From positions 4,147,987 to 4,211,986 of the forward strand of contig NZ_DS989904.1 of assembly GCF_000155595.1 (NCBI RefSeq): DNA of 64,000 bases, written 5' to 3'. The notes under the pieces are model-generated. The model was not told the origin of the DNA. It was given only the letters and a program-made list of their open reading frames with translations, and ran no database searches. The DNA comes from Synechococcus sp. PCC 7335. GTDB taxonomy: Bacteria > Cyanobacteriota > Cyanobacteriia > Phormidesmidales > Phormidesmidaceae. Both the position numbers and the translations under genes were made by a program. Of this stretch, positions 45,735-54,968 are shown piece by piece. How positions within the stretch are numbered: the stretch's first letter is position 1; every line of letters starts with the position of its first letter.

Positions 45735-47120
45735 ATGCAAACTACAGACAGTCCGCTAAAGCTAGACACCAGCCTCTCTACAAACAAAGCAATCCCCGAT
45801 GAATCACCCATTGATTTACCTAGCTTCGACAATAGCGCTCCTCCAGAGCAGAGTCTGATCGACGCTTGTGTCCACTGTGGATTTTGTCTACCCACTTGCC
45901 CGAGCTACCGCGTCATTGGCAAAGAAAACGACTCTCCCCGGGGCCGCATCTATCTAATGGACGCTATCAACAAAGGAGAAGCCCCCCTTTCCCCTGCTTC
46001 TGTTCAGCACTTTGATACCTGTTTGGGCTGTCTTGCCTGCACTACTGCTTGCCCTTCGGGCGTACAGTACGACAAGCTCATCTCCAGCGTTCGTCCTCAA
46101 ATCCAACGTAATCATCCTCGTTCAATTAAACAAAAGGCTGTCCGTCAGCTAATTTTCTCTCTTTTTCCCTATCCAGATCGCATTCGCCTACTACTAACGC
46201 CCCTGATTCTCTATCAGAAGCTAGGCATCTCCAAACTGCTACAAAAAACTGGGCTATTAAAGCAGCTTTCTCCCAACCTAGCGGCTATGGAGAGCCTGCT
46301 ACCGCCCGTCACTGCTAGCTGCTTTTCAGACAATCTCCCAGAAGAGATTCCAGCGACTACCGACAAACGATATCGAGTGGGTATGATCCTTGGCTGTGTT
46401 CAAAGAGTCTTCTTTTCTGGTGTCAATCAAGCGACTGCTAGAGTGTTGAGTGCTAACGGCTGCGAAATTGTCGTCCCTAGAAGTCAAGGTTGCTGCTCGG
46501 CGCTACCTGAGCATCAAGGTGAGACAGCCCAGGCACAAGCGCTAGCTCGTCAAATGATTGATAGCTTCGAAGGAACAGGTGTTGAATACATCATTATCAA
46601 TGCTGCTGGATGTGGTCATACCCTTAAAGAATACGGACATATTCTGGCAGACGATCCGGCCTACGCAGATCGAGCCAAAGCCTTCAGCGCTAAAGTCCGC
46701 GATGTTCAAGAGTTTTTAGCAGAGGTTGGATTAAACGCAGAGCTACACCCCTTACAAAAAGATCCGCTGGTCACGGTCTACCAAGACGCTTGCCACCTAC
46801 TACACGGTCAGAAGATTAGCCGCCAGCCTAGAACGCTATTACAACAGATTCCTGGGCTCGTCTTGAAAGAACCCTTAGATGCAGCGCTTTGCTGCGGCAG
46901 CGCGGGCGTTTATAACATGCTACAGCCAGAAATTGCTGAAGAGTTAGGGCAGATGAAAGCAACAAACCTAGTTAAAACAGGTGCGACGCTGATTGCATCC
47001 TCCAATCCTGGTTGTTCTCTGCAGATCAAACAAGCCTTAGAAAAACAAGGACAAAAAGTAATGCTAAAGCATCCAATGGAGCTGCTGGATCTTTCTATTC
47101 AGGGCCAGAAACTAAGTTAG
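45735..47120 (+). CDS. glcF: Glycolate oxidase iron-sulfur subunit (GlcF)
   Basis: 461 residues from ATG 45735 (a TTG at 45720 would add five). Two ferredoxin motifs: CVHCGFCLPTCPSY (Cys45, 48, 51, 55) and CLGCLACTTACPSG. Two CCG domains: GCCSALPEHQG and CCGSAGVYN. GlcF carries electrons from the GlcD/GlcE flavoprotein; those genes are not in the window. Glycolate comes from photorespiration, which fits a carbon-fixing host. Confidence 0.9.
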   Translation: MQTTDSPLKLDTSLSTNKAIPDESPIDLPSFDNSAPPEQSLIDACVHCGFCLPTCPSYRVIGKENDSPRGRIYLMDAINKGEAPLSPASVQHFDTCLGCLACTTACPSGVQYDKLISSVRPQIQRNHPRSIKQKAVRQLIFSLFPYPDRIRLLLTPLILYQKLGISKLLQKTGLLKQLSPNLAAMESLLPPVTASCFSDNLPEEIPATTDKRYRVGMILGCVQRVFFSGVNQATARVLSANGCEIVVPRSQGCCSALPEHQGETAQAQALARQMIDSFEGTGVEYIIINAAGCGHTLKEYGHILADDPAYADRAKAFSAKVRDVQEFLAEVGLNAELHPLQKDPLVTVYQDACHLLHGQKISRQPRTLLQQIPGLVLKEPLDAALCCGSAGVYNMLQPEIAEELGQMKATNLVKTGATLIASSNPGCSLQIKQALEKQGQKVMLKHPMELLDLSIQGQKLS

Positions 47121-47301
47121 CAAAGATAGATACTCTAGTAACTAATTTAATAGCGAGTTTAGTCACAAAGAGAGAGTGTGTAGCCTTATCCTTACTATCT
47201 CCGAAAAGTAGCACCCGAAAAAGCGTGTGAGCAATTAAAGAGTGTCAGCAAACTGTGTTAGCGATCGCTAGCCTTCTACCGGTTTAAACCCGTTCATCGT
47301 T

Positions 47302-48069
47302 CTAATGCGGTTGTTCCTGTTTTATTCTTCCCTGCATTCTCTCTTGCTTTCGCTTATAAAACTGAGAGGCCGCTATCCCAAAGCTGTACAAAATACCTGC
47401 GTTGCTGCTTGCGCCGACAGCCGCTCCCACAACGGGAATTAGCTCTACTACGCTCAATCCAGTTTTCACCGCGCTAGAGGTACCCAACGACAGCGTGAAG
47501 ATAGTCAGCGCCTCACCTTTTCTAGCCGGAGCGTTCACATCAAACTCGTAGGCGGCAGCCACTCGATAAAGCATCTCTGACTGTAGGGCCGAGATTGCTG
47601 CTACGTCAATCGCGAACAATCCTAGCGCCACTGGCGGAACAATGTTTGTCGCGAAGCCTACCCCACCCGCTTTAATGGTCGTGTCTATAACAATCCGGTG
47701 CGCAATCTCTTCATCCGACTCATATGGATGCTCCGCTTTTAGCTTCACGACATCTGCTACGGCTTTCTCCTTATCTACTCTGCCCAGGGCACTGGTTAGC
47801 CATTTAAACCCAGGTACCTTTGCTACGTAGTCCACAGCCGAGTTTTCGGCAATCGGTTCTAGCGTTTTACCCACGCTCTCGGTTGTTTGCTCTAAGGCAG
47901 AATGAGCCGATTCTGTAGCAACCTCACTGACAATAGAAGTCGTCTCGAGTGCAGATTTAGAGACCTTATTAAATATTTGGGTCCCAACAGCTGAGACCAA
48001 ACCACCCAGCTGCTCTGCTGTGAAGAAGGCTTGAGCAAAGGAATCTGATACGCTCTGGGGGGTAGTCAT
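47302..48069 (-). CDS. EcsC-like/DUF697-like protein
   Basis: 255 residues. The second half reads VDTTIKAGGVGFATNIVPPVALGLFAIDV-like with QSEMLYRVAAAYEFDV, GEALTIFTLSLGTSS, and IPVVGAAVGASSNAGILYSFGIAA, the pattern of EcsC/DUF697-related cyanobacterial proteins. Two or three weakly hydrophobic helices suggest membrane association. Role unknown. Convergent with glcF, downstream spacer 181 bp without a gene. Confidence 0.65.
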   Translation of the reverse strand: MTTPQSVSDSFAQAFFTAEQLGGLVSAVGTQIFNKVSKSALETTSIVSEVATESAHSALEQTTESVGKTLEPIAENSAVDYVAKVPGFKWLTSALGRVDKEKAVADVVKLKAEHPYESDEEIAHRIVIDTTIKAGGVGFATNIVPPVALGLFAIDVAAISALQSEMLYRVAAAYEFDVNAPARKGEALTIFTLSLGTSSAVKTGLSVVELIPVVGAAVGASSNAGILYSFGIAASQFYKRKQERMQGRIKQEQPH

Positions 48070-48139
48070 ATTGCTATGTTTTATCTAGTCGTTGATAGCC
48101 GACTCAACGCTAAGGGACCCGTCCGTATAAAAAAAGTAT

Positions 48140-49507
48140 CTAAAGAGAGAGATGCTCACAGACAGGTTCGACTGTCTGATGCTTGGGTTTACGGCTAATC
48201 ACAAGTAACGGAAATAGAAATAGATACAGAGCGTATGGAATAAAGCCTGGTCCGACAGCTAGTGCAGTCGCTGGAACGAGTCCAGCAATATTCCAAGGAA
48301 TGAGTGGCGCGATGACGACTGCTGTATCTTCTAAAGATAGTGCTAGCTGTTCTGAACTCCGTTTTCCGACGAAGTGCGGTTGATAGTATGGCCGCATAAT
48401 CTGCTCAGTTAGCAAGATTGCAATGGTTTGCGTACAGCCAAACAGATTAGCGATGATGCTGACTAAAACAGTTGCCTGGCCTAGATGCTGTTTGCTGCGG
48501 ATGCGGTTGAGCCACCGATCTAAAAAGCTGAGAACTTTGCTGCCTGAAAAGATTCCCGCAAACGCTGTAGAAAGTAGCACAACCAGCATCGCTTTGGCCA
48601 TCGGTAGCAACCCGCCACCTAGTAGAATAGACTGCAGCGGCGAGTCTTGTTCTAGCTGGAAGCCGAGCAAAAGGAACTGGATTAGCGTTAGGAAGGAATA
48701 GTGTTGAATAGTGTGAGCGATCGCACATCCTAATCCAATACTTACCCCCATTGCCCACCGCACATCTACTCTTAGCACTGCTAATAAAAGAACCGAAATC
48801 GCCGGTAGCAGTGCCACAGCAGATAGATCAAATGCTTCTGGGAGCGCGGCTGTAATCGAAGCTTCGACAAGCTGCACAGGATGCAATAAGGAAAGTCCTG
48901 CATAAAATGCGATCGACAGTATTAGCGGCCACATACCGCTCGCTATCATATTCCGCAGGTTCCTATAGAGATCTGTATGGGTCACACTGGCTACTAGATG
49001 CGCACTAGAAGACATCGGTGAACATCGATCTCCGACAAATGCACCAGCGATAATCGCACCTGCAACCGGATTGACATCTACACTGCTACCTCTAGCGATC
49101 ACCATCAGCGCAATCCCAATCGTGCCGACTGTGCCAAACGAAGTGCCGATTAGAACAGACACTGCTCCTGTGAGTAGAAAAGCCCATAGGATAAAAAACT
49201 GAGCCGAAATTAGCTGCGTGCCGTAATAGACCAGTGCTGGTACTGTTCCGGCAGCCATCCACACTGCTGTTACCATTCCAATTAGCAACAGCACCTGAAT
49301 TACCGGTAGAGACTGGCGCGCGCCCCCTATGGCCATCCGTAATAAAATAGAAACCGCAAACCCTCTGCGATTTAATACGTAAATAAAGAGCAATAGCGAA
49401 GTAAATAGGGCATAAGCAATGAATATGCCAGCTAGAGCGCTACCGACTAGCAAACAGAAAGAAAGAAAGAGTACAACAGCTAAATCAAGATTTTTAGACC
49501 GAATCAT
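48140..49507 (-). CDS. Na+/H+ antiporter, NhaC family
   Basis: 455 residues, about eleven hydrophobic segments. LIGTSFGTVGTIGIALMVIARG, GAIIAGAFVGDRCSPMSSSAHLVASVTHTDLYRN and EQIMRPYY with DTAVVIAPLIPWN are the NhaC-family signs. The family includes sodium exchangers and malate-Na+/lactate transporters, so the ion pair is not certain. The LysR gene at 49721 is divergent and likely its regulator. Confidence 0.88.
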   Translation of the reverse strand: MIRSKNLDLAVVLFLSFCLLVGSALAGIFIAYALFTSLLLFIYVLNRRGFAVSILLRMAIGGARQSLPVIQVLLLIGMVTAVWMAAGTVPALVYYGTQLISAQFFILWAFLLTGAVSVLIGTSFGTVGTIGIALMVIARGSSVDVNPVAGAIIAGAFVGDRCSPMSSSAHLVASVTHTDLYRNLRNMIASGMWPLILSIAFYAGLSLLHPVQLVEASITAALPEAFDLSAVALLPAISVLLLAVLRVDVRWAMGVSIGLGCAIAHTIQHYSFLTLIQFLLLGFQLEQDSPLQSILLGGGLLPMAKAMLVVLLSTAFAGIFSGSKVLSFLDRWLNRIRSKQHLGQATVLVSIIANLFGCTQTIAILLTEQIMRPYYQPHFVGKRSSEQLALSLEDTAVVIAPLIPWNIAGLVPATALAVGPGFIPYALYLFLFPLLVISRKPKHQTVEPVCEHLSL

Positions 49508-49625
49508 AGTTGCTGTTAGCGGCGCCGCTGATTGGAGTTGTCTTCACAAGGCCACTTTGGTTTAGACCTCGCTTAAGGGTAGGTAGTTTTGGCCTTTTGT
49601 AGCAAGTGCAAAAGTGATGGGTTGT

Positions 49626-49640
49626 ATCGATAGAAACGAT
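49626..49640. promoter_or_regulatory. LysR-type box candidate between the antiporter and LysR genes
   Basis: ATC-N9-GAT (atcgatagaaacgat) fits the T-N11-A core with dyad symmetry and lies in the divergent spacer, about 80 nt from the lysR ATG. Short motif, so chance occurrence is possible. Confidence 0.4.
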
Positions 49641-49720
49641 GGCGCCAGCAAACAAAACTCAGGTCTACTAGTAGGGAGACTATTTGGCTTCTCTAACCAC
49701 TATCTCTGACCACTAGATGT

Positions 49721-50647
49721 ATGGCGAACCCAGGGCAACTCAAGATCTCACAGCTTGCAGCGCTGGTTGCCGTTGCAGACCACGGTAGCTTTAGCACAGC
49801 AGCACTGCATTTGAACCTAGCGCAGTCTACGATTAGCCATGCGATCGCCACGCTAGAAACAGAGTTGGGCATTGTCCTTTTGATTCGGGGTCGCAATGGC
49901 GCGGTGTTGACGCCACTAGGCCTACAGATTTGCCAGCAGGCCAGAGCTGTCTTAACTCAACTAGACAGCATTCGCCACACGGCGCAGCAGGCTAAAGGTT
50001 TGCAGACAGGGCGAGTGAGAGTAGCGGCTTTTCGGACGGTGGCCACCCACATTTTGCCGGATGTGATTTCTCGCTTTCGGCGATCGCATCCCGCCCTTAC
50101 CGTTGAGATTGATGAATATGATCGATACGCAGAAGTTGAGCAAGCGCTCAGAGAAGGTAGGGCTGATATAGGTTTTGTTCTGCTGCCTACCGCTACAGAC
50201 TTTCAGTACTGGGAGATCCTGCGTGACGACTTTGTTGCCCTGCTCCCCCCAACTCAAAACGCAACGGCTAAAGCTGACGCCTCCTTGACTTGGGAAGAGC
50301 TTGTGAGCTATCCACGCGCTGCGAATAAACGCTCTACACAGAACAATAGGCTGGTCGAAGAACACCTAGCCCAGTTCGGCTATCGTCTGCCGATTGATTA
50401 TGCTGTCCGCGAAGACTCCACGCTCATGAGCTTAGTGACTAAAGGGTTAGGCGCAGCTGTCCTCGCTCGGCTAGAAGCAGAACCGATTCCACCCGGCGTG
50501 CGAGTCAAATCTTTGCCAGAGCCGTTAGAAAGAGTTATCGGTGTCGCTATTCTAGAAAACGCCGTGCTGCCTCGGGCTGTCTTCGTCTTTTTAGATGTCC
50601 TCCTAGCAGCACCTATTCAGACAGCAGGAAAACCAACTTCCTCATAA
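49721..50647 (+). CDS. LysR-type transcriptional regulator
   Basis: 308 residues. Winged helix-turn-helix in the first 65 residues (KISQLAALVAVADHGSFSTAALHLNLAQSTISHAIATLETELG), then a two-lobe periplasmic-binding-like effector domain with RVAAFRTVATHILPDVISRFRRSHPAL. Divergent from the NhaC-family antiporter, which is the usual geometry for a LysR target. Confidence 0.95.
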   Translation: MANPGQLKISQLAALVAVADHGSFSTAALHLNLAQSTISHAIATLETELGIVLLIRGRNGAVLTPLGLQICQQARAVLTQLDSIRHTAQQAKGLQTGRVRVAAFRTVATHILPDVISRFRRSHPALTVEIDEYDRYAEVEQALREGRADIGFVLLPTATDFQYWEILRDDFVALLPPTQNATAKADASLTWEELVSYPRAANKRSTQNNRLVEEHLAQFGYRLPIDYAVREDSTLMSLVTKGLGAAVLARLEAEPIPPGVRVKSLPEPLERVIGVAILENAVLPRAVFVFLDVLLAAPIQTAGKPTSS

Positions 50648-50902
50648 TGCTTCCCCTTCTGGAAGCGGGTCGTAATCATCCTGAGGTAGAACTTTATACG
50701 CGGAATATTTATCTATGTACAAAGTGTATTAAGCCAGCAGGAATGCTAGGAAGCGGTCTAGAATATTTTGGTACAAGAGAGTATGTATTTGTACGGATGG
50801 CCATTATAGAAGTCGTTAGAATAAAGCGGCTCTTACAACTTTTATTGCCGACTTTCTATCTGCCCCTGCTTTACCTGTTCTTTTGACTCTGTTGTTTTGA
50901 TT

Positions 50903-52414
50903 ATGACTCCTCCTGATGACTATTACCGTCGTCTGCGTATATCAAGAGATGCTAACCAGCAAGAGGTCAAAACAGCTTTCAGGCGTTTAGCACGGCAGTA
51001 TCACCCCGATCTTCATCCCAATCAGCCGGGAATTATCGCAAAGTTTCATGCTATTCGAGAAGCCTATGAAGTGCTTCGAGACCGTGTTCAAAGGCAGCAC
51101 TACGATCAGAGTCAGCAGCGACCTGATAAGAGAGAGGGTAAAACCCAAGCCTATAGATCAGGGGCCTATAGCAGCAATGCGCCTTTAGGCCAGCACTCGG
51201 CAGACGAGTTTTACCTTAGAGGCATTCGCTCTGCCATCGCTCACCGCTATGAGGATGCGATCGCTGACTATACTCAGGCAATTGAGCTGAACAACCAGTT
51301 TGTAGAAGCCTACCTCCGCCGCGCTGAAGTTCGCTACGTACTAGGTGATGATTCTGGTGTGCTAGTTGACTGTCAGCGGGCAGTGTCACTACATGGCACA
51401 AGTCATGGGGTAGACAGCCAAATCTACTACTACCAGGGGATGGCCCGCTTTCGTCTAGGGTATGTAGAAAGCGCGATCGCTGCCTTCTCTGAAGCCATTA
51501 AGCTAGATGGCGGTGATGCTCGCTATTACTATCAGCGCGGCATTGCCTACCAAGAGCTTCACGACTATACCGAAGCGCAACGAGATATTAGACACTCAGC
51601 GCAGCTTTATCGCAAGCAGGGAGACCTTGCGAGCTATCACCATCTACAGCAGGTCTCAAAAGAGCAGTTCCCACCATCGTCTGATCGGGCAAAGCGATCA
51701 CTTCTCGCTAAATTGATCAGACCAGTTCGTTTTCTGAGTAATTCCAATCGTCAAAACGAACATCGGGGCCGCCGCAAAACAGAAGTCCGTGGAACAAAAG
51801 TCCGTAGAACAGAAGTAAGGATTAACCGACGTGATCTCAATGCGTTAGGGTTTATTTCGATTCTTCGGCTGATCAGCAACCCAGCCGGAGAGCTGGTCTC
51901 GCTTTATGAGAAGCTCGGTCCGCGCCAAACTAGCTTAGTGGGCTACGGCTTAGCTATTCTCGCTAACCTTTGCTTTGTTTTTGGCACTAGCGAACGGCTT
52001 GCCGTCAGTAGCTGGCTGATTGCTTCTCGGCTATGGGTTGTTGGCGGATTAACTTTTGTGACTATGGTGCTAGCTGTTTCACTAGCTAAAGTTTGGCTAA
52101 GGTTAAGGGGATTGTGGGCTGCTGATATCTTCGTGCTTGGAACGGCAATAGTTCCTTTGGGACTGCTAAGTGTTGTCAATGCGGTTCTTCCTGATCTAGC
52201 AATGACGATGATGGGCGATCGCGGACCTTGGCTAGCGCATATCGGTCTGCTAGCAGCGACGCTTTGGTCTTTCTCCCATTCTGTGATGACGATCCAGAAC
52301 GGGCTTTGTCAAATCCATCCGTTCTCGACCAAGCTGGCCGCTTGGCTGGCTCCAGTCATTTTAGGGCTAGGGCTAGCTACAGGGGTAGCTACATGGGGAT
52401 TTCTTGCTCACTAG
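50903..52414 (+). CDS. DnaJ-domain, TPR and membrane-domain fusion protein
   Basis: 503 residues from ATG 50903 (TTG 50897 possible). J domain about 5-65 with YHPDLHP. TPR-like repeats about 95-230 (AIAHRYEDAIADYTQAIELNNQFVEAYLRRAEVRY, AIAAFSEAIKLDGGDARYYYQRGIAYQEL). A basic linker contains a 15-bp in-frame repeat. The C-terminal about 190 residues are a five-helix Yip1-like membrane domain starting ISILRLISNPAGELVSLYEKLG. It would place a DnaK co-chaperone on a membrane; the client is unknown. Confidence 0.85.
   Translation: MTPPDDYYRRLRISRDANQQEVKTAFRRLARQYHPDLHPNQPGIIAKFHAIREAYEVLRDRVQRQHYDQSQQRPDKREGKTQAYRSGAYSSNAPLGQHSADEFYLRGIRSAIAHRYEDAIADYTQAIELNNQFVEAYLRRAEVRYVLGDDSGVLVDCQRAVSLHGTSHGVDSQIYYYQGMARFRLGYVESAIAAFSEAIKLDGGDARYYYQRGIAYQELHDYTEAQRDIRHSAQLYRKQGDLASYHHLQQVSKEQFPPSSDRAKRSLLAKLIRPVRFLSNSNRQNEHRGRRKTEVRGTKVRRTEVRINRRDLNALGFISILRLISNPAGELVSLYEKLGPRQTSLVGYGLAILANLCFVFGTSERLAVSSWLIASRLWVVGGLTFVTMVLAVSLAKVWLRLRGLWAADIFVLGTAIVPLGLLSVVNAVLPDLAMTMMGDRGPWLAHIGLLAATLWSFSHSVMTIQNGLCQIHPFSTKLAAWLAPVILGLGLATGVATWGFLAH
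51779..51823 (+). repeat. 15-bp tandem repeat, 3 copies, in the DnaJ fusion gene
   Basis: acagaagtccgtgga, acaaaagtccgtaga, acagaagtaaggatt. In frame, encoding basic TEVRG/TKVRR/TEVRI. Confidence 0.85.
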
Positions 52415-52454
52415 TCCACTAGCCTATTAAATGTCAATCTTATGCCCGGTGATG

Positions 52455-52476
52455 GCCCAGCAATAGCCCAACGATA
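52455..52476. repeat. 11-bp tandem duplication
   Basis: gcccagcaata then gcccaacgata, in the spacer after the DnaJ fusion gene. Confidence 0.6.
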
Positions 52477-52522
52477 GCAATGGTTAGTGCTTTGCTGTAG
52501 TCGGTGGCTTATCATAGTCGAT

Positions 52523-52552
52523 GCCTTGGTATAGATTGCCTTGGTATAGGTT
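52523..52552. repeat. 15-bp tandem duplication
   Basis: gccttggtatagatt then gccttggtataggtt (one mismatch), just beyond the 3' end of holB. Confidence 0.85.
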
Positions 52553-52569
52553 GACGCTGTTCATCGAAG

Positions 52570-53559
52570 TTACAGACTGAACATCCTATTTTTTGTTAGC
52601 GTCGAGAGCGTTACTTCCCATACCAGCCTTGGCTGCACATACGCCAGCAGATACTCTCTTGCCTTTTCTAACGCTTCAAGCTCTTCTATTTCGCTTTGCC
52701 CTTGCTGCCAATAGCGGTGCTGTAGATAGTCCAATAGCCATAGCTGAGCTTCTGTATCTAGGGTTTGATTAATCTCTTTAGCAATCTCTAATGCAGTTTG
52801 TATACGAACAGGGGGCTTCTCTAAGCTTGCCAAAAGTTCAGAGGGTAAAGCTTGCATCTGCTGCCAACTATCGATCGCCTGTCCTGGAGAGCCCTGGGCG
52901 ATCGCCATTATCTCCATTGACTGCACAATTTCTTCAGACCCTGTTTGGGTCAGTACCTGCACCATCTGCTCGTTGTTCAACCGGCGAAAAGGAATTGACT
53001 GACAGCGAGAAACAAGTGTCGATAGCAGAGCCTGCTGATCCGGTGCGAGTAAGACTAAGGTGGCTTGACCAGGCTCTTCCAGCGTTTTCAAAAGGGCATT
53101 AGCTGCCCCTTCAGCCATTTTCTCTGCTTGCTCAATTATGACCACAGCTCGATCTGATTCCAAGGGTGGCCGACTCAAAAAACGAGCGATTCTTCTAATC
53201 TGAGGAAGGCGAATGCGCGGTGGACTTTTGCGCTTTAGCCCAGCCTCAGCCGCCTCAGCCGCCGTTAAGAGCTTGCCCTGATGTAGATAGGTCGGCTCAA
53301 TCCACAGCAAATCCGGGTGATTACGATCACGAATTCTTCTGGCTAAAATCGCTGTAGCTGATGCACTCTGACCTAGCCTAGAAGACAACAATAGTTGGGC
53401 AAATCCTGTTGCCGCCAAGGACTTCCCAGTTCCCGTTGGACCAACAAATAGATAGCCTGGGGCTACCCGCTGTAATTGCACTACTCGGCGCAGCAACGTT
53501 ATTGCTTGTTCTTGACCGATTAGGCTCGCAAAAGGATCGACACTCTTATCTACAATCAT
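52570..53559 (-). CDS. holB: DNA polymerase III delta-prime subunit-like ATPase
   Basis: 329 residues from ATG 53559, chosen because it lies 2 nt after the tmk stop; a longer reading to 53592 would overlap tmk. Walker A GPTGTGKSLAA and RRIRDRNHPDLLWIEP, PLESDRAVVIIEQAEKMAEGAANALLKTLEEPG, and STLVSRCQSIPFRRL are clamp-loader delta-prime/gamma features. The subunit loads the beta clamp. Operon with tmk, the usual bacterial arrangement. Confidence 0.88.
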   Translation of the reverse strand: MIVDKSVDPFASLIGQEQAITLLRRVVQLQRVAPGYLFVGPTGTGKSLAATGFAQLLLSSRLGQSASATAILARRIRDRNHPDLLWIEPTYLHQGKLLTAAEAAEAGLKRKSPPRIRLPQIRRIARFLSRPPLESDRAVVIIEQAEKMAEGAANALLKTLEEPGQATLVLLAPDQQALLSTLVSRCQSIPFRRLNNEQMVQVLTQTGSEEIVQSMEIMAIAQGSPGQAIDSWQQMQALPSELLASLEKPPVRIQTALEIAKEINQTLDTEAQLWLLDYLQHRYWQQGQSEIEELEALEKAREYLLAYVQPRLVWEVTLSTLTKNRMFSL

Positions 53560-53561
53560 AT

Positions 53562-54275
53562 CTATTGCGAAGTTGCCCATTCTGGATACCACTGCTTCAA
53601 CCGCCTTTGCAAGACTTGCTGAATGCTCATAGCTACCTCATCAGCAGTGCGATCGCCAGCTACGCTCACCGTTGTAGCATTCTCCTTTGCTAACATGGCA
53701 AACCCATCATGTACTCGCTGATGAAAGGCCATACTTGCCTGCTCGATTCGATCTGCTTGGCCCCGCGCCCGCATTCTATCTAGCCCTACTTCGGGAGGAA
53801 CGTTCAACCACAGAGTCAAATCGCCCCTAAGCCCTGCCGTCGCGATCTGATTTAGCGTCGTGATTAGCGATAAATCTAGTTGGCGACCATAGCCCTGATA
53901 TGCCACAGTCGAATCTATGTAGCGATCGCACAGCACCCAGTAGCCTGCTTCTAACCACGGCAATAAAACTTCCTCCACGTGCTGAGCTCGGTCTGCCGCA
54001 TATAGCAACAGTTCAGCTTTGTTGGTAACGGGCGTCAAAGCGTCGTTTGCCGATCTCGGTTCATTCAGTTTCGATTCATTCAACAGCAGCTGACGCAGTT
54101 GCTTACCTAGCACCGTGCCTCCTGGCTCTCGGGTCATCTTCACGCCTGCGACGTGGCCTTTTGACAACAAAAGTTGCCAGCTTTTGTTTTGAACTATCCA
54201 ATCGTATAATCTTTGAAGCTGAGTCGTTTTGCCACACCCTTCTCCTCCTTCGAATACAATCAGTTTTCCACGCAT
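53562..54275 (-). CDS. tmk: Thymidylate kinase
   Basis: 237 residues, slightly longer than the usual 205-215, owing to an insert around 55-70 (LNESKLNEPRSANDALTP). P-loop FEGGEGCGKTTQ, the DR(Y/W) motif in VLCDRYIDSTVAYQGYGR, and the LID-like DRMRARGQADRIEQ. Makes dTDP from dTMP. First gene of the tmk-holB pair. Confidence 0.93.
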   Translation of the reverse strand: MRGKLIVFEGGEGCGKTTQLQRLYDWIVQNKSWQLLLSKGHVAGVKMTREPGGTVLGKQLRQLLLNESKLNEPRSANDALTPVTNKAELLLYAADRAQHVEEVLLPWLEAGYWVLCDRYIDSTVAYQGYGRQLDLSLITTLNQIATAGLRGDLTLWLNVPPEVGLDRMRARGQADRIEQASMAFHQRVHDGFAMLAKENATTVSVAGDRTADEVAMSIQQVLQRRLKQWYPEWATSQ

Positions 54276-54461
54276 TTACCTAGTCTCCTAACCGCTATCT
54301 CAGCAATCTGCACAAGTCTCACAAGCGCCGCCTTATGGCACGTTTTCAGCTCGCATATTTCCTAACCCTACAAACTAGCGGTATTCTGTCACTGGTCTTC
54401 GATAGGATACCAGGCACGGCAGTCACAGCCGCGCTGCCACCCACTTTTTAAATCCACTACT

Positions 54462-54797
54462 ATGGCCCGTTACACTAATCTATTCATGACTGGCGCCCCC
54501 AAGGAAGAAGTCCATCAAGGGCTCGTCACAGCTTTGATGGACTGTGATCTTGATTTGGTTTATCAAGATCCTGTCTACATTGTCGCCAAAGAAAAACCAG
54601 GACAAGTTTCTCTTGCGCAGTTAGCAACTGTTGAGATATTGCTTAACCCGCCTGCTGTTCAATCTCAAGGAGCGAAAATCGATTTAATCGTTAGAAACGA
54701 AGAGCTGCCGCTTCGCCAAGAGAATCACTGCCACACTATCTTCAATCAAGTGAATCAAGCCATCTCGGAAGTGAGTGCCAGGGGTGTTAGTGTCTAA
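54462..54797 (+). CDS. Conserved small cytosolic protein, unknown
   Basis: 111 residues. Compact alpha/beta composition: TGAPKEEVHQGLVTALMDCDLDLVYQDPVYIVAKEKPGQVSLAQLATVEILL, then KIDLIVRNEELPLRQENHC. It looks like a conserved cyanobacterial protein but I cannot name a function. ATG at 54462. An imperfect 19-bp tandem duplication follows at 54823. Confidence 0.6.
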   Translation: MARYTNLFMTGAPKEEVHQGLVTALMDCDLDLVYQDPVYIVAKEKPGQVSLAQLATVEILLNPPAVQSQGAKIDLIVRNEELPLRQENHCHTIFNQVNQAISEVSARGVSV

Positions 54798-54822
54798 CTG
54801 GCCTAACTCCTTGTCTAGCTAT

Positions 54823-54860
54823 AGAGACCCAAACCTAAAGAAGAGACCTAGGCCTAAAGC
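54823..54860. repeat. 19-bp imperfect tandem duplication
   Basis: Both copies start agagacc and contain cctaaag at the same offset; about five mismatches. Confidence 0.5.
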
Positions 54861-54968
54861 AAGTCTAAAGAGTGAATCTGAAGTAGTGAACCGAATTTTG
54901 ATTCCCAAACCTTTAGGGGCACGATAGGCTAACAATGCTAACGGCATTTTATTAGGAGGCTCTAGGAC

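Noticed and set aside
50647-50886. 79-codon ORF starting in the lysR stop region
   Set aside because: Low-complexity hydrophobic tail, no family, no proper ribosome site.
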